Source: Pelomonas baiyunensis (GTDB lineage: Bacteria > Pseudomonadota > Gammaproteobacteria > Burkholderiales > Burkholderiaceae_C). From it: a stretch of 64,000 nucleotides of DNA. The position numbers and the translations under genes are program-made. The notes beneath the pieces were generated by a model, which was given only the letters and a program-made list of their open reading frames with translations, was not told where the DNA came from and did not search any database. The stretch is taken from positions 620,001 to 684,000 of the forward strand of contig NZ_JBIGIB010000002.1 of NCBI RefSeq assembly GCF_043555935.1. The letters run 5' to 3'. How positions within the stretch are numbered: the stretch's first letter is position 1; the number at the start of each line of letters is the position of its first letter. Positions 8,571-16,610 of this stretch are shown here, piece after piece.

Positions 8571-8873
8571 GTGAGCCACACCGGCAACACCCCAGAGCTG
8601 GACGCTCTCATGCTTGAGGGCGCCGAGAACCTCGAGGACCTGGGCGACTCCCGACTGCGCGAGTACGCGGTCTACGCGCTGAAGGATGAGGCGGGCCACG
8701 CCAAGCAGCAACTTGAAGGAGTTGGCTGCGATGGCTGGCGGCAGCCTGCCCGGACCCGCGAGCGCCACGCAGAGGTCCTTGCCCGCAACGAGGGCGCCGG
8801 ACTGGTGCAGATGTTCATCGAAACGACAGAAAGCCTTGAGCGCGAGCTCAGGGTACGTGCGATACCGAACTGA
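8571..8873 (+). CDS. Small hypothetical protein
   Basis: 100 residues from a GTG start with only a weak purine-rich ribosome site; an ATG five bases upstream is out of frame. The first 50 residues look protein-like and acidic (LEGAENLEDLGDSRLREYA), and the C-terminus is helical (FIETTESLERELRVR). Two hairpins follow directly after the stop, which supports a real transcription unit. There is no family I recognise. An open frame on the other strand covers the same bases but looks less like a protein. Confidence 0.4.
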   Translation: MSHTGNTPELDALMLEGAENLEDLGDSRLREYAVYALKDEAGHAKQQLEGVGCDGWRQPARTRERHAEVLARNEGAGLVQMFIETTESLERELRVRAIPN

Positions 8874-8906
8874 AGCTCTCATTGAGCTTCTGCCGCCCTT
8901 CGCGGC
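8872..8906 (+). terminator. Double hairpin after the small gene
   Basis: GAAGCTC/GAGCTTC with a 5-base loop, then GCCGC/GCGGC with a 5-base loop, starting at the stop codon of the 100-residue gene. No clear T-run, so termination would be weak or factor-assisted. Confidence 0.4.
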
Positions 8907-9131
8907 GGCCATCGGGCAGAACGCGGCGGCCTAGCGCCGACGGCCCCCAGGGACCTCGTTGCTACAAGTTGTGCCATTCGTCCGTTCGCACTCCTTGTGA
9001 TTTCTCCTCGGATACAAAAGCCCGTACCGACCATATCGGCACGAACTTGAGGCCTCTTGAGGGGCTGCTTGCGGGTGCCGAGAAATGGTCCACAAACAAT
9101 TCTTGCGGTGCGCAGTCGAGCCCTCTGTACG

Positions 9132-9161
9132 TTGCAGCTACGACCGTTCGGCGGCTATAGT
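9132..9161 (+). promoter_or_regulatory. Sigma70-like promoter before long leader
   Basis: TTGCAG (-35), 18 bases, TATAGT (-10). It points toward the HTH-like gene whose start lies about 510 bases further on, so the transcript would carry a very long leader. The stretch from 8907 to here shows no other feature I can support. Confidence 0.5.
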
Positions 9162-9182
9162 GGCACCCGTCGCAACGACAAG

Positions 9183-9211
9183 TTGATGGCTGAGGCTTAG
9201 TCAGACATCAA
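9183..9211. promoter_or_regulatory. Inverted repeat just downstream of promoter
   Basis: Arms TTGATGGCTGA and TCAGACATCAA match at 10 of 11 positions around a 7-base spacer. It lies about 15 bases after the predicted transcription start, so it could be an operator or the first stem of the leader RNA. Confidence 0.45.
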
Positions 9212-9677
9212 GCGAGCAGATGCTCGCAGCTCCAGGCCCATGGCCCTGTTGAGCACCGCAGCGAAAGCTGCCTTCCCCCCATGTGGAAGTACCGGCCGCA
9301 GTGACCTTCGAGGTCGCTTGCGTGGCGCCATGCGCCCCGGTTCTTTCACAATCTGCACGCAGCACATCCGCCGGCATCCCCGCTCGCACCGGACCCGGAG
9401 GCTCTGCTGTATCCGTTCTCTCGTACGGTCAACACGAGCGGCGGGCATAACCCCGCAGGAAATGGTCTCGAGGCGCCGAAAGGCCTCGGCAGGCGAAATC
9501 ACCTGCATTCATCGAGGCGCACCGCCTCCCAGACACCTCCTGGGCTCCTCGCCCCGACCGGCCTCCGGCCGCTGTCCGCAGCCGGCCCGCAGCGCAGCGG
9601 CCTGGAGTTCAGTCGACACCATCGCGGCCAGTCCTCGAACTGGCTGCCCCAGGCCACACGGCCAAAGGAACAACACC
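9212..9677 (+). other. Long structured 5' leader with four tandem hairpins
   Basis: An open frame runs through here, but its Arg/Ser/Pro-rich translation looks like chance in high-GC DNA, so I treat it as untranslated. Between 9441 and 9528 four short perfect stems follow one another: GCGGG/CCCGC, CGAGGC/GCCTCG, GCAGG/CCTGC and GAGGCG/CGCCTC, with loops of 3-8 bases. A ribosome site (AAAGGA) precedes the ATG at 9678. The regulatory role is unknown: attenuation, RNA binding or a small RNA are possible. Confidence 0.45.
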
Positions 9678-10262
9678 ATGAAGAACGAAACCTCGAACCC
9701 CCGAGGCAACACCGTCCGCTGGAGCGCCAACAAGCGCAGTTTCACCATCGACCTGCTCCCGGGCATGAATCTGGGCGACATCAAGGCCATGACCCAGAGA
9801 GCGGTCGACCAAGCCGACGCGCAGCGAGCGGAACGCCGGACGGCGGCGATGGCCCTGGCCAGTGTTCGGCATTGCCCCGTGCTCGTGATGGCGTTGGTCG
9901 CCCGCTCCATCCAGCGCGACGACAGCCTCGACCAGATGTGCCGGCTCATCGGCCTGCGCTACGGTCAGCTGCGCTTGCTGGTGGAGGGCAGCCACGACGT
10001 CGCCCGGCAATCCCCTGAGTTCTACCGAGCCTGCGCCACCTATCTGTCCTGCAGCACCTTGAGCATCGAGCTCCTGGCCGGACGCGTGGAGCGCGAAGAC
10101 CTGGTGTCACCTGGCAGTCCAGATGACCAGCACTGGCAAACGGCCCGCGAGACGGCGGATGGCATCGCACTGCGTGCCTTGCAGACATTGGCCGATGTGA
10201 ACAGTCGCCTGCCGGACCCCAAGGTGTCCTGCCTGCCCGAGTGGCTGAGCAAGGCGAACTGA
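9678..10262 (+). CDS. Putative HTH-domain protein of unknown role
   Basis: 194 residues from the ATG that follows AAAGGA at good spacing. Residues about 80-140 read like a helix-turn-helix of the Cro/CI kind (SLDQMCRLIGLRYGQLRLL, then a second helical block ending STLSIELLAGRVERED). The N-terminus is basic and low in complexity. There are no enzymatic motifs or membrane segments. It sits alone between two structured leaders and is followed by a hairpin. It could be a regulator of the neighbouring unknown genes; I cannot name the family. Confidence 0.5.
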   Translation: MKNETSNPRGNTVRWSANKRSFTIDLLPGMNLGDIKAMTQRAVDQADAQRAERRTAAMALASVRHCPVLVMALVARSIQRDDSLDQMCRLIGLRYGQLRLLVEGSHDVARQSPEFYRACATYLSCSTLSIELLAGRVEREDLVSPGSPDDQHWQTARETADGIALRALQTLADVNSRLPDPKVSCLPEWLSKAN

Positions 10263-10274
10263 CCAACTCGGCCG

Positions 10275-10303
10275 CCGACCAACACTGCTGCTACGTTGGT
10301 CGG
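10275..10303 (+). terminator. Hairpin after HTH-like gene
   Basis: CCGACCAAC and GTTGGTCGG form a 9-base perfect stem with an 11-base loop, 12 bases past the stop. There is no T-run, so it may stabilise the 3' end rather than terminate. Confidence 0.45.
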
Positions 10304-10686
10304 TTGACCCAGTTCAGGTGGGCTTTGATTGCCATCGGTGATGGTGCCCGCCACAATGAGAACACATTGACCGGCCCAATTCTGCGGCCGAGATAAGCAA
10401 GCCCCGGCGAACGCTGCGAGGCAAGCAAAGGACCGAGGCACCTGGCCTCGGTGGGGCAAGACCCCCGCGGGACCACCGACGGCATTGACCGTCGGTCGCG
10501 AGAACGCATCCACCCCCTTGCACCGTCACATCGACATTCTCGGCATTCGCCGGGAGGACGTTGCCAGACCAACCGACTCTCGGCCTCCCGAGGACGGTTC
10601 CTGACAGTCGAGCAAGGGGACGTTGTCAACAGCCCTACGCAGACGAGTCAACGAGCTCGGCTCGTGGGGCACCGCGCAAAGTCACC
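10304..10686 (+). other. Second long leader with tandem hairpins
   Basis: About 380 bases with no convincing gene before the ATG at 10687. Three stems follow each other at 10432-10496: ACCGAGGC/GCCTCGGT (8 bp), GGGG/CCCC, and ACCGACGG/CCGTCGGT (8 bp). The style, consecutive short perfect stems with small loops far upstream of the start, matches the leader of the preceding gene, although I see no shared primary sequence. I found no good promoter in it. Confidence 0.4.
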
Positions 10687-11703
10687 ATGAAAAACTTTCC
10701 CTTCCCGAATCACCGCAACGCCGGCCTGCAGCCCGAGGATGCCCACATGCGCCAACGACTGTGCACGAAGGCGCTGCACGAATTGCACCTGCACGAGGAA
10801 ACCACCGAGCCCAACACCTGGCAGGCACTGGTCAGCTGGGCCACGCTGAACCAAGACCTGGCAGACAGCCGGCGACCGACAACGCATGGCATCGATGGCC
10901 TGTACCTGCAGCATGAGGTTCTGCTCCCGAACGCTGAGGCCGCCGCGATGTTCCTGGCCACCGTTGCGATGCAGGAGCTGGCGCTTGAGCCCCAGCGTGT
11001 CGAGCAGCTCACCGAGACACTGCCTGACCACCGGGTGACGTTGGTGGGGTACTGCGACTGCAGCGCTCTGGAGCTGACGAGGCGCAGCTCTTCTCTCATC
11101 CTTGGTGCGCGGGCCTTGCTGGGCGGGTACGAAGGCTATGAAGAGGTCCAGGCTCCGCTGGTTGATGAGCCCGGGGTGATTCGCACCAATCTCATGCACT
11201 GCTTCACCCGGGACCTGAAGGCACCGGTGAAGCCACCTCGGCGGCTCAATGCGCTTGCCGAATGCATCCAAGATGCCGTGAAGATGCGTTCTGTGCTGGC
11301 ACCGTGGGTGCTTTCGTGGACGGACGCCACGGCACAGGCAGGCGTATCTGACGGAGACCGCGTCGGACCGGGCCGCGATATCAACCTGGTGATTGCCCAG
11401 GACGCGCCCTGCGTAGACCACCTTGCCTGGCTGCTAGCCACCGTGCCGGACCTTCATGTCGCCGCTGAGACCCTCCGAAGCGCCGCTCACTACACCGGTA
11501 GGCGGCTGCCTCCGGGCCTCATCGAGCGCATGACGCCGCCGCTCGACGTCCGACAGGTCATGGCCGACCGCCTCTGCGCGCTTTGCGATGCCCTGGAGGA
11601 CATGGCCTGTGACGCCAAGGCCGCGCGTGACGCGGTCATCCGCACGCTGCCTGGCAACCGAGCGGCGACCAGTCGGTCTGGGAAGGGCCTGAAGACCCTC
11701 TGA
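10687..11703 (+). CDS. Hypothetical protein, 338 residues
   Basis: The reading frame extends upstream, but protein-like composition begins at this ATG. The sequence is soluble, rich in Leu, Ala and Arg with several His and Cys, and has no signal peptide, transmembrane segment or catalytic motif I can identify. The middle contains a short hydrophobic strand (RVTLVGYCDCSALEL) and the C-terminal third is mostly helical, ending in a basic tail. An inverted repeat follows the stop. Neighbours are equally unknown accessory genes on the same strand, so it is probably cargo of the same mobile region. Confidence 0.5.
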   Translation: MKNFPFPNHRNAGLQPEDAHMRQRLCTKALHELHLHEETTEPNTWQALVSWATLNQDLADSRRPTTHGIDGLYLQHEVLLPNAEAAAMFLATVAMQELALEPQRVEQLTETLPDHRVTLVGYCDCSALELTRRSSSLILGARALLGGYEGYEEVQAPLVDEPGVIRTNLMHCFTRDLKAPVKPPRRLNALAECIQDAVKMRSVLAPWVLSWTDATAQAGVSDGDRVGPGRDINLVIAQDAPCVDHLAWLLATVPDLHVAAETLRSAAHYTGRRLPPGLIERMTPPLDVRQVMADRLCALCDALEDMACDAKAARDAVIRTLPGNRAATSRSGKGLKTL

Positions 11704-11714
11704 ACCTCATCTGT

Positions 11715-11744
11715 GCCACCGAAGCCGGATTCGCCCTCGGTGGC
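11715..11744 (+). terminator. Inverted repeat between two unknown genes
   Basis: GCCACCGA and TCGGTGGC, 8-base perfect arms with a 14-base loop, 11 bases after the stop of the 338-residue gene. A weak T-containing tail follows (TTGTGCC). Confidence 0.4.
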
Positions 11745-11785
11745 TTGTGCCGAATTCAATCAACTTCGAACTGAGACATCTATCC

Positions 11786-12349
11786 ATGAACACCCAAGTC
11801 ACCGCCCCTGACATGAACGCTGCCGACGAAGTTCGGATTCGCCGTCGCTATGCAGAATGCATGCACTGCGGGTTCGAGCCCGCCGGCGAGGAACGCGGCG
11901 AGTACGGCATTGACATTGACGCATCCCTGCGTCGTGGAGCCCTGCTGTGGCACATCGGCGAGCGTCGTGGCACCACAGACAATGACCGCCGCAAGCCCTT
12001 CTCGTCCGGTTTCATCGCGGAGCAGGCAGCGCATCGCTACTTCATGCTCGTGGAGACGGCACTCGAGGGCCTCAAGGGTCGATTCACCGAGGGGGACTTC
12101 AACACCATCCTGAACGCGGAGTGCTCGCCCATCTGGAACTGGGACACGTGGAACTCGGTGGCGACCATGGTGGCCGACACCTTTGGCGTCGACTCGCTGG
12201 ATGACCTGGAGGAGGACGGTCATCTTCGCGTGCTGCTCGAGAAGCTGCTGTCACTGACGCCGTTGGAGAACGCGGCCGTGGTGGACGTCTGCGAACGCGT
12301 CTGGCGTGGGCACGACAACCCGCTGTTTGGGGCGGGCAGCGAGCGCTAA
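11786..12349 (+). CDS. Hypothetical protein, 187 residues
   Basis: The start is the ATG after a short AT-richer leader; an in-frame ATG further upstream lacks support. The N-terminus has a CMHCGFEP motif (two cysteines, possibly half a metal site) and an acidic stretch; the middle has Trp-rich NWDTWNSV; the C-terminus is helical. No family is recognised, and there are no membrane segments. A strong hairpin terminator follows. Its place among unknown cargo genes gives no hint of function. Confidence 0.55.
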   Translation: MNTQVTAPDMNAADEVRIRRRYAECMHCGFEPAGEERGEYGIDIDASLRRGALLWHIGERRGTTDNDRRKPFSSGFIAEQAAHRYFMLVETALEGLKGRFTEGDFNTILNAECSPIWNWDTWNSVATMVADTFGVDSLDDLEEDGHLRVLLEKLLSLTPLENAAVVDVCERVWRGHDNPLFGAGSER

Positions 12350-12367
12350 GCCGTCGCGGTGACCTCG

Positions 12368-12403
12368 AAGGCCTGACGGCGGGAACTCCTGCCGTCAGGC
12401 CTT
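12368..12403. terminator. Strong hairpin terminator between convergent genes
   Basis: AAGGCCTGACGGC and GCCGTCAGGCCTT form a 13-base perfect stem with a 10-base loop and a short T-run on the + side. It lies between the rightward 187-residue gene and the leftward pair that ends at 12417, and can serve both directions. Confidence 0.8.
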
Positions 12404-12416
12404 TCCCCTCGCGGGG

Positions 12417-12713
12417 TCAGGCACCTCTGAGCTCGTCAGTGCGGTCCTCCGCGGAAGGCGATACCGCAAGTGGGGTTCCGTCCTCGCACACCGGCTGCGG
12501 CGATTCGACCAACATCTGGTCGCGCGCAAGAAGCGCGGCGAGCTGCTCCTCCGCCGAGTCGCCGGCCGACCAGACGTCTGCGGCAGACTCCAGCGCGGCG
12601 TTGTACTCAGCCACCGTCGTCGGAGCGGCGACCCCTTCAACGGGCAATTCCGCGAAGGCCGCCCGCTCCTTGGGTGTCAGGCGTATCCGGTCTTTGTATC
12701 TCAGCATCGGCAT
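12417..12713 (-). CDS. Small acidic protein downstream of ART-like gene
   Basis: 98 residues, Ala/Glu-rich. The basic N-terminus (MPMLRYKDRIRLTPKERAAF) is followed by a helical acidic body (YNAALESAADVW, SAEEQLAALLARDQ). It begins 57 bases after the stop of the putative ADP-ribosyltransferase on the same strand and has a GAGG ribosome site. Size, charge and position suit a partner or antitoxin of that protein, but the order (second gene) and sequence give no proof. No family recognised. Confidence 0.5.
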   Translation of the reverse strand: MPMLRYKDRIRLTPKERAAFAELPVEGVAAPTTVAEYNAALESAADVWSAGDSAEEQLAALLARDQMLVESPQPVCEDGTPLAVSPSAEDRTDELRGA

Positions 12714-12770
12714 GGTCCTCGTGGGGCGGATTGCCCGTCGGTTTGTGGTCTGGCGGTTTGCCGATGGCTG

Positions 12771-13586
12771 TCAGCGCTTGGCCCAGTTGTGGAGCATGTC
12801 CTGGGTGTTGGCCTCCACATCAAACTGCCTGTGGAATTTGCGCAAGTCATTGCCGCGCAGGAACTGCTTGTGCACCTCAAGCTTGGGAACAGCCGGGTCG
12901 ACGACGACCTCGCCCTCAAAGGCGAAGAGCCCCAGCACGGCCTCCTTGCGGATGGTTGCCGTGATGAAGCCCGGAATCTCCTTCTTGGATTGGCAGTTCA
13001 ACGTCGCGAAGCGCATGGGCTCTGTCATGTCCCGCGTCCAGGAGAAGCCGTCCTCGAAATGGTCGATGCCAGTCGACACACCACGGTAGACCGTGAGGGT
13101 CTCAGGCAGGCTGTCGTACAGCGCGTTCATGTCCTCGTCGTCGCTGGAGGACAAGTCCAGCAAAGTGTGCCGGTCTGCCGCCTGGAACATCTCCCGAACC
13201 TGTGCGGTCGTGAGGACGACGCAGGCCATCATGCCGCGCGCGCCCGATTGCCATGCGACCGACAGCACCGCAGCCCAGACCTTGCTCGATATCCGCCCAG
13301 CTTTGTATTCGGCCCACATGTACATCGCGTACTCGAAGGTCAGGACGATGTTGAACTTTTTCCACTCGAAGTAGGTGTTGAGGTACATGCTGAAGAAGTT
13401 GTCGACCTCTTCATCCCGCGCATAGGGAGCCAGGTTGCGCTCAAAGATTTCCAGCGCGTTGCCGTAGAGCGGTCGCGCCGGGTCGGCGATGCGCGCCAGC
13501 CAAGTGTCGGTCTCGATGGTCTCGGTCGTGTTCCGCAGGCGGCCGGTCTCCCGGTCGACGAGCGTGGCGCGGTAGGTGAATTTCAA
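12771..13586 (-). CDS. Putative ADP-ribosyltransferase-like toxin/effector
   Basis: 271 residues from a TTG start preceded by GGAG at 6 bases. An ATG 63 bases upstream gives a longer but unconvincing N-terminus. The C-terminal half resembles ADP-ribosyltransferases of the R-S-E class: YRG (Arg168), the FSWTRD strand (Ser182) followed by a MRFA helix, a strand-helix ITATIRKEAVL, and FEGEVVV with two glutamates (224 and 226) where the catalytic E-x-E would lie. The N-terminal 120 residues have aromatic-rich helices. There is no signal peptide. With a small gene downstream it could be a toxin-antitoxin or anti-phage effector. Motif placement is by eye. Confidence 0.55.
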   Translation of the reverse strand: MKFTYRATLVDRETGRLRNTTETIETDTWLARIADPARPLYGNALEIFERNLAPYARDEEVDNFFSMYLNTYFEWKKFNIVLTFEYAMYMWAEYKAGRISSKVWAAVLSVAWQSGARGMMACVVLTTAQVREMFQAADRHTLLDLSSSDDEDMNALYDSLPETLTVYRGVSTGIDHFEDGFSWTRDMTEPMRFATLNCQSKKEIPGFITATIRKEAVLGLFAFEGEVVVDPAVPKLEVHKQFLRGNDLRKFHRQFDVEANTQDMLHNWAKR

Positions 13587-13896
13587 TGTCTGCTCCGTCG
13601 TGTTGTTCAGCGACGTGCAGGCCTGGTGATGGCAAGAGGGAGGACCCATGCACGCACCGGGCGCAACTACCTCGCCTCGTCGTTGGTATCGGCATCGAGC
13701 TGAACTACTTGAGGGGCGGGCGAGCCGTCAACGAGGCGCTCCTTCGTGTACCCTGTAGTCCGGTGCCCGTCGCGCGCCTTCCGTCCGCATCGGAGAAGCA
13801 GCCCCAGCGACATCCCTTGATGAATTGACCGACCAGACACCTCTTTGCAGGCGCTGGGCGAGCGGACCGTCTGCCTTGAGCCTGCCAGGAGAGCCC
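13587..13896. other. Divergent intergenic region
   Basis: About 310 bases between the leftward ART-like gene and the rightward TPR-like gene. I see no well-formed promoter, repeat or RNA gene. The only clear signals are the ribosome sites of the two flanking genes (GGAG before the TTG on the left, AGGAG before the GTG on the right). Confidence 0.4.
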
Positions 13897-15387
13897 GTGT
13901 CTGAAGCACCCAAGTACACCCCGAGCCCGGCGTTCGACCGGGCTGCCCATGCCCTCGACCTCGCCGCCGAGTCCTTTTGGTTCAACCGGGAGCCGGCTGA
14001 GCAGGTCGAACGGTTGGAGGCGCGCATCAAGTTCGCCGCCAAGCTGCTGGCCAAGGCGGCCGACATTCCCCACAGCCGCGCGTTGGACGTGATGGCGCAG
14101 GCGCTGCGGTTTCCGTTCTGGCACCACCTGAGCGCCCACTTGGGCCGCGCTGCGGACTTCGCCCCTGGACCACTGCCTGCGGGCTGGCTGGATGCGCTGA
14201 GTACCGCCGTCCTGCTCGCGGCCAGGGCAGAAGCGGAGGTCACGATGCCTTCCGCACAGCTGGATGCGTTCGAGGCATTGGGCGAGATGCTGGCCATGCT
14301 GACCGATGCGCCCAAGCAGAAGGTGCTGGACAAAGTGTCCGCCGGGTTGTGCGCAGGTCGAAGCTGGCGCGAGGTGCGGCAGCGTAGCCCTCTGGACGCC
14401 AATGCACCGTTGTACCGATTCGCCGTCCACGAACTGGATGCCGAGGGCGGTCTGGGCGGCTGCTTCGAGGAAAGCCCAGCCTGCCGGCAGTTGGTCGAAC
14501 AGCTCGACGACAACTGGCAGGGCTACGACGGGTTTCCCAAGGCACAGAAGAGGCGCGCCCGCGGCTGGGTAGAGGCCATCCTGGCCATGCAGCCCGGCTT
14601 CCTGGAAGCCAGCCTGGCCCTAGCCTGGATGCAGAAGAACGCTGGCGAGCCGCAGGCGTTGACCACCGCCAACGCAGCGGTTCGCCGAGCCGAGGCACTG
14701 ATACCTAAGGGCTTCAAAGGACGCATCCTCTGGGGCCACCTGGGCAACCGCTTCTATCACCGGCTGCTTTGGCTCCAGCTCCGGCTGCACCACGAGCGAG
14801 GTGCTAGCGACGCCGCCGCACGGGTGGCGCGCAAAATGCTGCGGCTGAACCCCAACGACAACCTGGGCGTGCGCTACGCCCTGCCCTTTCTTCTGCTGGA
14901 GCAGGGCGAGGTGGCAGCCGCCAGGCGCTCGCTCAAGGCAATCTCAGACGAGTCCGGCCTGACCGCCGCCGCGACGCGGGCCTTCGTCGCCTTCGCAGAG
15001 GAAAGGCCCGCCGAGTTCCGGCTCGAGTTGGCCACGGCACTGTTCACGCTGCCGGTGCTGCGCGCCTTCCTGCTCAACGACAACAAGGCCTTGCCGGAGG
15101 GCGAGTCCGGCTACCGGCACATGCAGCCGGACATGGAAACCTTCGCCGAGCTGGCCTGGCCGAGCTACTGCATCCTGCCCGGCCTGCGCAAGGCTTGCCA
15201 AGCCTTCCTTGCCGAGCCCGAAGTCCAGGCCGCCGAGCGCGAGTTGGCGGCGTACTGGAAGGGATACTGGGAGGTCAGGCGGACCCCGGGTGCTGAGCGC
15301 CGGGGTTCGGCTGAAGGGTGGAGTCGCTTGCTCTCGGAATGCATCGACCGGACAGCGCCGACAGCTTCGAAGCGTAGGCCGGTGTAA
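13897..15387 (+). CDS. TPR-like repeat protein
   Basis: 496 residues from the GTG that follows AGGAG; an ATG 72 bases upstream in frame has no ribosome site. The sequence is almost entirely helical with paired-helix repeats, clearest around residues 230-370 (GFLEASLALAWMQKNAGE, then RLNPNDNLGVRYALPFLLLE). This is the pattern of tetratricopeptide-type scaffolds. The N-terminal 100 residues have a separate helical block (KFAAKLLAKAADIPHSRALD). No catalytic residues or membrane anchor. TPR proteins bind partners; the partner here is unknown. It converges on the DUF5615-like toxin gene with 32 bases between them. Confidence 0.6.
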   Translation: MSEAPKYTPSPAFDRAAHALDLAAESFWFNREPAEQVERLEARIKFAAKLLAKAADIPHSRALDVMAQALRFPFWHHLSAHLGRAADFAPGPLPAGWLDALSTAVLLAARAEAEVTMPSAQLDAFEALGEMLAMLTDAPKQKVLDKVSAGLCAGRSWREVRQRSPLDANAPLYRFAVHELDAEGGLGGCFEESPACRQLVEQLDDNWQGYDGFPKAQKRRARGWVEAILAMQPGFLEASLALAWMQKNAGEPQALTTANAAVRRAEALIPKGFKGRILWGHLGNRFYHRLLWLQLRLHHERGASDAAARVARKMLRLNPNDNLGVRYALPFLLLEQGEVAAARRSLKAISDESGLTAAATRAFVAFAEERPAEFRLELATALFTLPVLRAFLLNDNKALPEGESGYRHMQPDMETFAELAWPSYCILPGLRKACQAFLAEPEVQAAERELAAYWKGYWEVRRTPGAERRGSAEGWSRLLSECIDRTAPTASKRRPV

Positions 15388-15419
15388 CCAGGGGCCCTTC
15401 GTGTGCCCACGTGAACGAG

Positions 15420-15848
15420 TTACGCGACAGGAATGTCGTAGAACACGACCCGGACGCTGGCCCCGTCGTCTTCCAAGGTGACTTCAATGGCTTGGTTGAC
15501 GAGGTCGTCTCGTCCTTCCAATTGCTCGAGCGCGACCTGGAACAGTGCGCGCTGCAGGTCCAGGTCCATGCCGCCTGACGCGGCGCAGTTCAAGCAGACG
15601 AGCCCGGCATGAATGGGCTGCTTGGCATGCAACCCACCCGGTTCGTTGGGGCCTTCACCGCGGAAGTCCCTCGAGTTGTTCGTCACCAAGGTGTAGTCCT
15701 CGGCGATGACCAGAGTCATCAAGTGCCAGTCCTTCGTGCCGGCCAAGCCGCGGTTGCGAACGCAAGTCGACTCGATGAACCCGGCTGCATGCGCATCATC
15801 GACCAGCGTTGGTGAGAGGCACTCGTCAATCAGAAACTTGATGGGCAT
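15420..15848 (-). CDS. DUF5615-family PIN-like toxin
   Basis: 142 residues. The opening MPIKFLIDECLSPTL carries the conserved Asp-Glu pair (8, 9), and VTNNSRDF near residues 55-62 is the second hallmark of this PIN-like family, proposed to act as RNases in toxin-antitoxin pairs. The protein is somewhat longer than usual because of a C-terminal extension of roughly 30 residues with a strand-rich end. It lies 79 bases downstream of the DUF433 antitoxin gene on the same strand, the standard pairing for these families. The catalytic role is inferred from the family. Confidence 0.8.
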   Translation of the reverse strand: MPIKFLIDECLSPTLVDDAHAAGFIESTCVRNRGLAGTKDWHLMTLVIAEDYTLVTNNSRDFRGEGPNEPGGLHAKQPIHAGLVCLNCAASGGMDLDLQRALFQVALEQLEGRDDLVNQAIEVTLEDDGASVRVVFYDIPVA

Positions 15849-15927
15849 GTCCGCGCAAGGTCACCATGTCGACAACATGAATGGCCGCACGAAAGCGGCC
15901 TGGCGCTATTGCAGGGGAGGGCGCTTC

Positions 15928-16605
15928 TCAAGTTGACGCAGCTCGGACGCGAGGGAGCCTGACGACTTTCGTCTCGCGCACCTTCCAATCCGGGTGGGTG
16001 TCTCCCAGGCTGCGCCGGCGGCCGCGGCGTGGGTGCACGAGTTGGTAGACCTTGGCAGCTTCCACGAGTCTGGGCGTCACGAATGGGTACGAGTCGCGGA
16101 CTCTCTCCATCGAGATGCCCTTGTCCAGGGAGGCAGTCACCATGTCGATGGGTACTCGGGTGCCAGCGAACACTGGCAAGCCACCCATGATGTCGTCTGA
16201 GGCCTGGATGGCGGCCTCGGCCTCATCGACTGTGCGAGCACGCTTCATGGCGTTCTCGACGAACGAGGAGACATCCACGACCTGACCAAACTGCACGTTG
16301 ACCAGCCAGTCGGCCTGCTTGAGTGCTTCCTGCAGTGCCAAGATGTGGTCCCGATTGCGCCGGGCGACCACGCGCTCGGTCAACTCTGCCACCACACGAC
16401 GACGCAGCGGTGCGGCATAGATGCCGTCGGTGACGAAGTAGAAGTGCGCAAACGCCGACGCCAGTCGAGCGAAGCGCCGGCCGTCATCTGCGCGCACCAG
16501 CGCAGCGGGCACGAGGTGCTCGTCAAACACGCGGTTCATGTCGCGGTCGGTCAGCTCAGCGATGTACGCGGCTTCCGCACTGGGGACGAAGACGGTCGAG
16601 GTCAT
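15928..16605 (-). CDS. DUF433-family antitoxin with N-terminal DNA-binding domain
   Basis: 225 residues. The C-terminal third is a clear DUF433 domain (DIMGGLPVFAGTRVPID, near residues 140-157, then a recognition-helix stretch ISMERVRDSYPFVTPR). The N-terminal part (residues about 12-60) resembles a MerR-like helix-turn-helix (AYIAELTDRDMNRVFDEHLV). Such proteins neutralise DUF5615 toxins and repress their own promoter. A palindromic operator embedded in the promoter lies only 5 bases upstream of the ATG, which agrees with this. The C-terminus is strongly basic. First gene of the toxin-antitoxin pair. Confidence 0.8.
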   Translation of the reverse strand: MTSTVFVPSAEAAYIAELTDRDMNRVFDEHLVPAALVRADDGRRFARLASAFAHFYFVTDGIYAAPLRRRVVAELTERVVARRNRDHILALQEALKQADWLVNVQFGQVVDVSSFVENAMKRARTVDEAEAAIQASDDIMGGLPVFAGTRVPIDMVTASLDKGISMERVRDSYPFVTPRLVEAAKVYQLVHPRRGRRRSLGDTHPDWKVRETKVVRLPRVRAAST

Positions 16606-16610
16606 GTCAA

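Noticed and set aside
8391..8912. 173-codon - strand frame over the small 8571-8873 gene
   Set aside because: It covers the promoter of the STAS operon and reads as low-complexity sequence; the + strand frame looks more protein-like and is followed by hairpins.
9240..9677. N-terminal extension of the HTH-like gene
   Set aside because: The frame is open, but the extension is Arg/Ser/Pro-rich, covers the tandem hairpins, and the ATG at 9678 has a proper ribosome site.
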